64,000 nt of DNA, taken from positions 51,192,609 to 51,256,608 of the forward strand of contig OW121854.1 of the NCBI GenBank assembly GCA_933228895.1, given 5' to 3'. The first letter of the stretch is position 1. The number at the start of each line of letters is the position of its first letter. This DNA comes from Platycnemis pennipes (taxonomy: Eukaryota > Arthropoda > Insecta > Odonata > Platycnemididae). Position numbers and translations under genes: made by a program. Shown here piece after piece: positions 33,801-45,800 of this stretch. A model generated the notes under the pieces. That model worked only from the letters and a program-made list of their open reading frames with translations, ran no database searches and was not told the DNA's origin.

Positions 33801-36800
33801 CTGAAGGACTTGCTTACCTATGATGAGGGCAACAAGCCACTGTTGATTTTTTTCTTTGTCAAGAAACCTCCATGAATCAGAGAGTGGTGATAAAATGCAG
33901 TTCTGAATTTTGTAGCATCTCATCAGAAGGTTAAAACTGTTTATGTATAGTGCTATGCGGTTATCAGAATGTGTTTGAATGGTTGATAAGATCAAAGCAG
34001 GTCAAAAAAATCCCTTGAAGATGATGGGAGATTAGGGCATCTCAACATGAGTTTGGCTAATGTAAACGTCAATAGAATTCATGATCTCCCAGTTTCTGAT
34101 TGTTATCTCACTTGCAGAATGGTTGCAGAGAAGATCAGTTTTTCAAAACGAGTGGTTAAAGGCATTATCCAGAACATTTAAAGAAAATTAAGTGTGCCTG
34201 TAATTTATTGTGCAGAGCCTAACACCTGAGCAAAAATAACAGTGCATAAATGCCTTCTGCAAATTGGTTGAAATAGCTGATGGAGACATCTGTTCTGGAA
34301 TAAGTAATCACAATAATGAGTGATGATGCTTGGCATATGACCCCATTACAAAACGGCAAAGTGTGGAATGGTTGAGTGCTGGTAGACGATGAAAGTGAGA
34401 GCAACAAAATCAAAGGCAAATATGACGCTCATCACTTTTTCATGCACTTGGCTTGATTCACGGAGAAGTTTTTTTTTCTCAAGAACCCTTGGTATTACTG
34501 TGATTTCTCAGTTCTACTTGGGTGTACTGAATCAACTTTGTCTCAGATTCCCATGAGTCCAACCAGAACAGTGGGCTAACAAAGACTACTTCCGCTGCGT
34601 GGCAGTGCACCTGCTCACACAGCTGGTAATGTGATGCTGTTTCTGGCAAGGAAAGAATTTCCTGTTCTCTAGTATCTTCCATATTTATTAGATTTAGCTT
34701 TATGTGGCATCTTTCTTTTCACCCAACTTAAGTTAGACATGAAAGGTTAAAAGAATTAATGGTATTGAAGGCATATGCTTATTGAGCAAAATTGAATCAA
34801 TATATTTTTTGCAATTCCTAGTGGTTATATGAGCATTGTAATAACTATCTATATGTGTGAAGACTATGTAGGAAATCTCGAATAAGGAGAAGGATGTGTA
34901 TTTGTAATTTCTATTGTTTTCTAATAACAGTCACGGAACTTTTAGTACAGTGTGTCCATGCCACATGCTAAAAAAGAAAGTGTTATTAGTGAGGCATTCT
35001 ACCTTAGCTACCGCCTGAATCAGCCGAGGAACCATGTTGTGAGGTGGCCATCATATTGTTTAAGCCCAAACGATCTTATACCAGCTTGCCTTAAGGTGAA
35101 CAATGTGTGCTCCCCATGACCTTAAAATGATTCAGGCATCTTTGTTTTTTCTGCAGACAGGGGAAACATAATTGTCATTATTTCCAAAAAGGAATACTAA
35201 GAACAATTTAACGATTGGGGAGAGACCATACAAGCATAAAAATGAAAAGAGAGCCAATGATGAAGATAGAAAGAAAAGAGAGGGAACTCATCAGTCCTCC
35301 ATGCAATCAGAAGAGCAATGATGTCTTATGCCTTCATTCTTAAGACCTCCGTGGCTTTGCTGTCTGACTGAGATGATGTACCTATTAGTTTCCCTTGGGC
35401 CGCCTACACTCTTGCACATTACCTCTCTCCTTCAGCCAACTGTATCCTACATCACACGTGCAGAGGGTTTTATTCAATGAAGGGGACAGCTGACGGTCAC
35501 AGAGGGAGATATCCTCTTCGGCTTAATGTAATATCATTATTCACTGAGGTTCCCATGAAAAAACCAGTTGCCATTGTGATACTGATTAACTTTGGTCCAC
35601 CAGCTGACTTCCCATAGAGCTAGACTGTTGGTGGTGTGCTGAGCACTAGTGTATTTATTTTACTTTCCTGCATTGTTACCAACTTACCCAGCCAGTCCTA
35701 TGTTAAATAGTTCCCAATGGTAACTAGAAAAACAGTGCAGCTGTGGTGGCAGCTGTTGGAACTCACATGTCAGTGAATTGACACTAACTGCTGTAACTTT
35801 GTGTGAGTACTGCTGTGAGTTAATGCTGTGAAAAGCAAATTTAGTCTCAGATTGTAGGCTAACCCATGTTTGACAGTTAGACTTTCATTTGAGGTTTAAG
35901 AGTTGTGGGTAAATGAATTGCCGTGACCTCACCAAACAAAAGAGCCAGAGGAGAAAGAGTATCGAATCCCAGTTAGGTTTGGATTTTTATCTTGTTGAGC
36001 CATTCATATGATCCCTCATCCCTCAAGTGGGAATTGTCAGTTTCTGTATATGCCATCAGACCACTCACATTTGCTTATGTGCTGGAACCAGCTTTTTATG
36101 CTGGGAAATCAAAATTTATTGTTTATGAGTGTTTGTTCGGTCATTTTCTTTTGTGAGAACTCTCCTAATTGTTGAGAGTAGTATGTTTGAAATTCATTTT
36201 CCCCTTGAAAATACATTATTGTTGGCTGTGTAGTAATTCAGTTATCAGAATTATTTAGTTTCTGTATTTGTATTTTTTTCGTTAATATTATAATTTTTGG
36301 CACTCTGTTTTGCCAAGTTTGGAGATATCCAGGGAACTAAGGTAAAACTTATGTGAGAAATAATGTTGAAAAATTTCTTTTTCCAGTTCAACATTGCCTT
36401 AATCGGTATGAACTCGTGTAGACTACGACCTGATCATCTTGAGGAGTTTAATAGAATGGAAATAAAGCGTCTACTAAAGAGTGAAGAATCAAGTAAAGAA
36501 CTAATCAAGGTGCTGCAGAATATGATTAAGGAATCATATCTTAGGTAATGTCATCAACAGGAGCTATTTTAATTTCTGAGCATTGTTCGCCAATATGCTG
36601 GTGGGTTCAATCCAGATGCAGAAGGGAACAATACTTGGACACCCTCATCACAAATTTTATTCTCTCCGACCATTATAAACACCTGCATGCATATCCCACA
36701 CAATTACTTCCTGCAACTGACAGGTGTCTTCCTTCCTCCTTTGCACATCGCAACCATAATGTGCTCACAGAATTTTCTTAGCATCCCCTCATGACTACCA

Positions 36801-39800
36801 CTCCTTGTATCTCATCGACAGCCAACGGTTGCTTCTTCCCCATAGTTTTACATATTCCACTATCATCCTCATGTGAAACTATTTCCTGTTATGAGGATAG
36901 CAGGACATGGAATATGGTCACGTGGAACTGCTTTGAGTGTTGCACGTCACATTCACTCATAGCATGTTAACTTGTGATGTATTATATCATTTTTCATTAA
37001 ACATACAAGATAAAAGGTGTTTGAATAAGTGAAAGTGAAGAGAAAGATTAAAAACAGAAGGTGGAAGGGCATGGCATGGTGAAAAGACTTGTGCTCCTGC
37101 TCCCCTCGGAGTTGCACTGGCAGAAGCTGTTGACGTTTCTACTTTTAGGGAAACCCTCGATTTAGGGATCCTTGACTAGAAATTCATTTGCTTTCTTTTC
37201 CATCCTTCTGTTACTAATTCTAAGAATGACCATTGCCTCATTAGAAATCAAACTCATCATCCTTTAGTCTTTGCATTCCTATGTCATCCTCCTTTTTGGT
37301 ATAGATATCAGTAGCTTACATCGGGAAAACACCAGATCATTCATCAGTAGCATATAAAAAATCCTCCAACCAGTCTTCCTACTTGTATATCCTAACTAGC
37401 CGATTAAATGGTTCTTTCCCACCTCTTCCTATATTTGTCAATAGTTCAGATGGGATACTATAGATGTATATCACTTTACCTGCCTTTATTTCTCGTAATT
37501 CCTTCTCTGTTCTCATTAACTGGTAATCCTGGTCCCAATTCATCCTTACTTATGTCGTTTTCATCTTATATGACCAAACTCTTAGGCCTTTTTCTCAATC
37601 ATAGAGTATATTTTACCAACGTAACATCATATTTCTACCAACATTTCTGCTGTTACCTATGGTTCCTTGATCCTCCTAGCATCTATTTTTACAAATGTTT
37701 TCTCAGCTCCTCTTCTTATGTTCTTCTTCATTATTTTCCACTCTTCAACTGTTCCTCTTCCTTCATGCATTTTTTCTCCAAATCCTGATATTCCCTCTGC
37801 TTCATTCCAATGAGGGCTCTACATCTCACTTCTTTGTTCTGTTTCCTATTGTTAACCATTTTAATCTCACCCCATATTGAATCACCACAAAATTATAGTC
37901 AGAGTCTGTCTGCACCTGGGAAACTATCTGAGTTATTCATGTTGTTCCTATATCCTTGCCGAACCATGATGTAATCTCCATGTCCTATGGAATTTTCCAA
38001 TTGTACCTCTAATGGTATAAAGTATAAACCATGTGTTTGTGATCACTAAATTATTCCTTCTACAGAACTCTACTACTTTCTTGCCCTGGTCACACTATAT
38101 ACCCAGCCCATACTCTCCCACTTAACTTTCCTCCCTGCCTTCCATAACTAAAGCACTCCAATCTCCCATAGTGACTAAATTCTTTCTATTCTTAATTTAC
38201 CAGATTATTTCTCCAATCTGATAATTGCTTTGTCTTCTTTATCTTCTCCAGGTGACATGTAGACCTGAACGACAACTGGTTTGCCAGCTTCGCTTTGATT
38301 TTGATTACCAATATTCCATTACTCACCTGCTCCATACTCATATTACCCTTATTCTTGATGTTGCATTCAATGCTAGTACTACTCACCACCGACTCTCTTC
38401 CCCTCCACTGTACACTCAGTAACCTTCACTCCAGAAGTCCCATTGGTCCTTCAGCCTTACTTTGCTTAATCCATAGAAATCGATATTGCTTCTTGCCAGT
38501 TCATGCTTAATGTTTCCCTGTCCTTAACATCATCACATTTCATTTTCTGATTCTTAACATTGTTGAAAAGATTCTGTTCTTATTTCTTCTACACCACTGC
38601 CATTGCTGTTGTCTCCCATTCTGCACAAGAATTTTGTGAGATGACAACCACAGAAGTCCCACTTTCCTTGCTACCGTGCTACCCCACTCATTTTGGACCA
38701 GACCTCATAATGGCCAGGATTCTAATCTCTATTGCTCAATTCCAAGGTGTTTTTTGGGGAGTTTAATTTTGAGATGGTTTCCTGTTGTCTACCTCAATGG
38801 TGTTTTTAATGTGACACCATCACTTTAAAGTCTACCTCACCAGGGAATAGATACTGCCCGTTTGGTACATGAATTACCTTTTGTCTGGTTCCAGCCCTTT
38901 GACATAACTGGTATGGGTGACCCTACAAGAAGTAACATATATTGCTTCCACCAACTCCAGGGGTTACAGAAACATGCATTACCCTTCACCACGAGGTTTA
39001 GTCCTTGAGGATGGGGTTTCGGAAATTAAGTCTTAGATTCTTTCTACAAATTGTTAATATGAATTGGTCTTGATAATTTTTTGCCAAAATTTAACCCATA
39101 AACACTTGTGTGTCATTAGGGCTGGTGAATCTTATAGGGCAGGAAAATTTGGTAGTTTTCAATTCATTATGTATTTTAGGTGCCATTTTCCTTGCCTCGT
39201 CCTGGAAAATAAAGACTAAACTTACTACTTAAATGATAAGTTCGTAATATATTTGTAATCTATGTCTGCCTTTCCCTCTAAATATATTGTCTCCTCTGAA
39301 AATAAAATGTATTGCTCTGAATCCATTAAAATGTACTACTTGAAAAGTTAAGTGATGGATGGGGTTGGATCTCTTTTATTGAAGAAAAATTTTTAACAGT
39401 TATAATTAGAAATGATGAATCAAATTACAATCCATATTCCAACATAGTCATTATTATTAGTATTCTACTGATTAAGGGAGGTTTCTATGGACATAAAATG
39501 TACTCAAACACTACCTATCCTTAGCATGATGCTCTCTTTAAGCTCTGCTTACTTCCCACCACTGATTACCATATATGTGTACAAATTAATTCAGTATTTT
39601 ATAATGAATAGTAACCTTATCATTAAGTGCTACTTTATATTTTAATCCTTTTACTAGCATGATTTCTACCGAACCATTCTTCAATCAAGTGTTTGATAGA
39701 TGGGGATTTAATGAGATTATTTTCTTATGTATATCATCTTTCACAGGGATAATAATAATCATGAACTTGAAATTGAAGAGAGCCACATCCGCAGAATATT

Positions 39801-42800
39801 ACATTGGTGTGTAGATCGAATCCACCGTTTAAAAGATTTGCTGTCTCCACAGTTTGCTTTTTTATGGGTTTTACCGCCGTCAGATCAGTTGTCCAGTGAT
39901 ACAGGTTGGTGCATTTGGAATATTGAAATCAATGCTTAATGTAGATGAAATATTTGTGCAAGATCTAGTGCATACTCTTTGAATCTTTGAAAGTAAATTC
40001 AGCTAGTAGTCTGTTCCCTGTTTTAAAGTTAAACTCTTCTTTTAGAATGCGGAAGAAGCATAGTAAACTATAGAAGTGAGATTGGAAAAACCTTGGATTA
40101 TCATTAAAAGGATTCTGCCAATATTGGTAGATTAGTGAATAGTTCCTGCTTGCTGTTCTGCACCTATGTAACCTTCCTAACCAATCAATATATCTTGAAT
40201 GAACTATCTATTTATATCTTCTTATACTCTAACTGCTTTCTTGCCTTCCAAAATGCATCTTTTTCTTCCTAACCTCTGGTTGTGCATCATACTTTTCCCT
40301 ATAATCCTTTTAAGCACTCCATTAACTTTCAAAGCATCATCCATTCACTTTTAATTTCATAAAATTTCTTAGATCGACCACTTTTGCTCCTCCCATGTTA
40401 AGCACTTTATTTCATTCTACTCATCTATTTAACCCTCTGTTTTTTCCTCCACAGTCACATCCTAAAAGACTCCAAATTACACTTATCCTGTTTTTACTAG
40501 GTCCAGGTTCTTGAATCAATGAATGATGTTTCATTTTTGAGTTAATTACGTACCAATTAACACATTTTAATCTAATATACTACAAGAAAATTTAAGTGTT
40601 TTGCCTCTTTTGTATTATAATGTCCACCAACCTTAATACGTATTTATTTTTGCCTTTTAAATATTTATGTGATTTCATTACTTATTTCTTCCTGTGATTG
40701 ATCTTGAAATATCTTTCGTACTGATCCTCTAATGCGTAAATCATTGCCTTCCTTTTTTTGCCGATGGATTAATGCTCAATTATCTGCAAATCTAACTATG
40801 TAACTAAATCTAACTCTCCCACTGCATTCATTCCTATTTCCATCCCTCCCCATATCTCTTTCACTATTTCATGTAAGCATGCATTGAGGTGTGAAGGTGA
40901 TAGTGGCCAATCTTGCTTCTCTCTAAGGTCTAATGTTGCCTACTCAGATTACCATCCACAGCATAGGTGGATTACTTCAATGACATTGAATTATTTGTGT
41001 ATGTCTATGCTTTTCTTCCATAAGTTACGTTACTCTGTTAGCTTATTCCAGGAGGCCAATAACCCCTTAGCCTTTTCCACGTGGGTGTCGAGTGATACTC
41101 GACTCAGCATAACTCACAACCAACTCGCATGTCGAGTGTCACTCGACATATGACCCACGAAAACCAGGGGCATTTAAAATTAAATTCCGGGTGGACTACT
41201 GGTAAAAAGGGTGAAAAAATCCGAGTGCAAAGGGTTGAAACTTGGCATTATGAGACACTGCTGAACCAGGTAGGGATAACCTGAGATATTTCCACTATAT
41301 GTTAACCCCTTCCTGTTACCTTTTTGTTATACATTCCCATACCTTTCCAAAAAGGAAACCCCATCACAGAGGTACTTCTCTTTTCTGTAATCCTCTGTTA
41401 ATAACATGTCAAATTGTTTGTTTTATGTTTCAAATTGAGTTTTCCGCTTGTTCTGGATTGGGAACATTACTGATTGTACTTATTCCTCTTGCTGTACACC
41501 TTCTGCGTAAGTACTGCGATGGCTTTTAAGAAGTAGTATATGATGTCATGGATCACAGAAGTAGTCTTAGACCTGATTGAAAAAAGAAGAAAGTACAAGA
41601 ATGCGAAAACTGAAGAAGGGCAGCTTTAGTACAAAAGACTGAGGAAAGAAATTAATCGCAAAGCCAGGACAGCTAGAGAAATGTGGATGAAGAACCTATG
41701 TGAAGATGTACAAAACAACCTTGCACTTGGAAAGGTGGAAGCTGCCTATAGGTTAGTAAGGAACCACTTCAAAGAACAGAGCGCAAGGTACACCCGTCCA
41801 CAAAAAAATGTTACCACCTCGGAGGCCGAATTTTTCAAAGTCCCGAGTTGAAGGAGATTTGACAACAGTGCAGCTCTGTCCTTTTAAATGCCCCGAGCAG
41901 CACCAGCACCGAGGCTCGGTCCTCCTCCTTCCCTTGCCATGGTTTGTGGTGTGACCCTTCCTCAATGACCTGGAGAGAGATTTTTGCGTTGGAGAGGGAG
42001 GGCCGCAAGGGTGCCTTGTGACAATTAGTCGGCCCCAAGGAGTGAGGCCTCCCGAAAAAAGCCTTCTTTTAGATTGCTGCTCGGAGTTACTCCCTTGAAG
42101 ATGGGTCGCTTAGGTTTCCGCGACTACGGCTCTTGAGAGAGTGACTACCGAAATGTAAATGCAGCTCGAAGCAAGAGTTATCATTAACACCGTCGATATT
42201 TCTTAGTCTATGTCATTTCCACAACGTTCCAAAATACTCAATTTTTGCCTTTATTTCGTCGTAGAAAATTTTGATTACATAACATGAATAACATAGATGA
42301 ATATTGTTATCAGCATTTACATATCTGTTAACGATCGTGTCATTTTTAAATTATCGGTGAATTATATTTGACTGTGCGAAGAGCTCGAAAACTGCGCTTG
42401 TATAGTAAATGGCAAAAATACTTACGCTACAACTGGCACATACAGATTTCAACAAGAAAAGAGAAGACTTATTGGACGTCTTTACGGAATATAAGTGTTA
42501 AGTTCCAACCTTAATTGCGTAATAAATTAGGAAAAATTATCGCGGATACAATTAGAATTTATTTCAAATTACACACCATCCTCGCGCTCTCGCATACTCG
42601 TCTGGTTAATTCTTAGAATGAATACTCATCGGCAATTCATATCGTAGTATATGCTATTGCAAAAATAAAAAAAAACTCAATAAATAAAAGTATTAAGGAG
42701 ATTATTAGGAACAGCTTGAACGTCTCTTAGATGCATTGGTCAAAACTCTAAGTGTTTTCCTATTCGAAGGTCCCTGTTCGAAACCCAGCAGTCCGTACTT

Positions 42801-45800
42801 GAGTACTGTGTGTACTGGAGTACTACTACCTCTACTCAAAGGTTATAACATTTTCTCGTATCGTTGAACGGAAATGTGTATTAAGGACAGGACGGATAAT
42901 TTTACAATGTGACCGGAACACATGCAACGTAATTAGAAGGAATACGTGGAATTACTGAACGACTGTGCAAAAAGGCCTAGAAGATTTTTATGGACTCACC
43001 CGTGGGATATGCGAGGAGAATATATTGTCGGAGGATTTCGTAGAAACTGTACTGACATCTAAAACGGAAACGAGAGTAACAAGGAAATGTGATGGCAACT
43101 GAATCTCTCATACTGCTAAGCTTACGCTTAAAATCATCAACCAAGGTATGGAAAAGAGAGTAATAAATGAATGAGGCCGCCTTGTCCGCGATATCTGCTA
43201 GAGGACGAGTCATCCAAGCCTGTCATTTATCCCCCTCTGTGACGAAACGTCTCTCAACGTAATTCTCCTTCGGACTTAAATGTTGGCAGAATACTCCTTT
43301 TCAATACTAACCGGGTTACTACATTACTCTCCCTGCTCCATGATCTAACCCCTCTCTTCTAAATAAATTAAAATCACCCTCCATGCATGCAAAATTTCAT
43401 TACTTGAGTCTTCTTATGATTTAAGGGGTGACTAGTTGACCAGGGCTTGATCACCCGCAAACCTTATCAACTTTCCCCTACCTATACACCTGTATCGAGC
43501 CCTCCCACCATACCCTCCGAATGTGAATTAAAAAGTGCCGGTGCCTACGCACAGCCTTACGCAACCCCTCTCTCTAATACCACCTCATCTCATTCCCCGT
43601 CCGCTTCTCTCACCAGCACTTTCTCGGTAATGCATGAACTTTGGCTCAGTCTTCTGTTCTTCCAATTAATTCCTGTTTTACGCAATAGTTCCATTAACCC
43701 TTTCCTCTTCACTCTGTCGAAAATATTTTTGAAATTAACAATACACGCAGATATATTCTGATTATATTCTAATCCTTTCCACTCATTCCAATGATTTTGA
43801 TTGAAAAATTGCTTTCCGATGACAAAATATAAATTTACCTGCAGAAAAAATGTCTCCTTCCCCTCTCTCCCTCTCCAAGAAAACTACATGCCCAGATATG
43901 GGCGATAAGTGACCACGGACCGCTTCGCTGAGGCCCTATTCTTAAATAATGCCGAGACGGGTATGGGGACGGATGCGTAGATTTTTTCACCTTAAGAATC
44001 ATCTCCGACACGTTTTATGACACCCACCACTCCATCCAGGACACCTCGGGTCTTCTTCCTACCGGTTCAAGTCTCTTTCAGGGCCCAAGCACAATGGGTA
44101 TTTAAGGAGCAGGTAAAGCATGGGGGGTTTTTCCTCTCTTAGGACTGACAAAGGTGGACAGAGAGTTTTGCAGTGGGGGGTGGACCGCAAGGGTGCCCTG
44201 CGACAATCGGCTCCGAGGAGTGAGGCCTCCCGAAACGCAGCCTTCTTTTCGATTGCTGCTCCGAGGGCCTCCCTCGAAGATGATCGTGTAGGTTTCGCGA
44301 CTGCTGAGAGAGTGACGACCCAAATATGATTGCAGCTGAAGCAAGAGTTGTCATTAACACCGTCGATATGTCTTAGTCAAAAGCGTTCCCAAAATATTCA
44401 CAAATACTCCGTTTTTGCCTTCATTTCGTCATAGGAAATAATGAGATCATAAAATATTCGAGATAAGAGCTTGAAAAATGCGCTTGTATAGGAAATGGTA
44501 AAAATAATAATGCTATAACTGTTACAGGCAGATTTCGATAACAATAGATAAGACGTACTGAACGTCTTTACGGCATATAAGTATTAAGTTCCAAGCTTAA
44601 TTGGGTAATATATTAGGAAAAATTATCGCGGATATATTTAGAATTTCTTTCAAATTACATACAATCCTCGCACTCTCGCATACTCGCCTGGTTATTTCTT
44701 AGAATGAATACTCATCGGCAATTCATATCGCAGTATATGCTACTTGAAATATAAAAAAATGACAGGACGTGTAATTCTGCAATATGATCAGAACACATTC
44801 AACGTAATTATAAGGAATACTTGGAATTACTGAACTACTGAGCAGAGAGGTCGGAGGATTTTTATGGGCTCGCTTGTAGGATATGCAAGGAGAATATACT
44901 GTCGGAGTATTCGAAGAAACTGTATTGCCATCTAAAACGAAAATGAGAGTAACAAGGGAATGCGAAGACTACTGAATCTCTCATGCTGCTACGTTGGTGC
45001 TTATAAACATCAATCGATGTATGGAAAAGAGAGCGATGAATTTCTAGGTGAGGGTCAATTCATATTTTCCAAGGGAATTAAACACGTGATGTGATTGCAG
45101 TGATGAGAATCATTATTATCATTATTTTTGGTTCCACACACTGTCCCTCTTCAGCCCCCTATACCTCCCATCATTTTATCCAAGGTACCCGTTCTTCGCC
45201 TCACTCTACCCCGTTTAACCAATATTCTTCACTTAATCACATATTTCAATTCACCCTAGCCCTTTTCGTCTTCTCTATTGATCAATCAAAATTCTTTCCT
45301 CTCCTACCATTTCTAATACTTCATCATTTGTCCTCCTTTTGACCCACTTCAATTTCTCCATCCTTCTCCATACTCACATCTTAAAAGCTCTGAGTATATT
45401 TCCATCTTCGTTCCACGAAGCCTATGTTCGAGCGTCATATAGTGCCACGCTCCATATCAAACTTTTCGCTAGTATTTTCTACTTCCCTACTTAACACCCC
45501 TGTCAACAGCTGACGTCTACGACTAAAAGCTTATCTTGCTAATACAATCTTCTTTCTCCTCCTGTCCTCCTTCTGTCATCAATGCTGCTATACCCCTTTT
45601 TCTCCAATACACTACTTAAATAGCGGAAGGTGGAAATGTGAAGAAATGGAGAGCCTGTCCAAATTCAAACCTTGCTTGGAATAGCGCGTATAACAGCACA
45701 TTTGTAGATCTGTAGTTCATTTCTCGGATGAGTTTTTTTTTGTTGTGATCTGTCTTGATTCTATTTTCACCACCTGCTTACTGTTTGGGGTTGTGGGTAT

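Noticed and set aside
36590..36630. GGTTCAATCC as a polymerase III box B
   Set aside because: No upstream box A at the right distance and no cloverleaf pairing.
40200..41000. Possible minus-oriented LINE in EARS2 intron 7, proximal part
   Set aside because: Strand composition hints at it, but no reverse transcriptase or endonuclease motif could be read.
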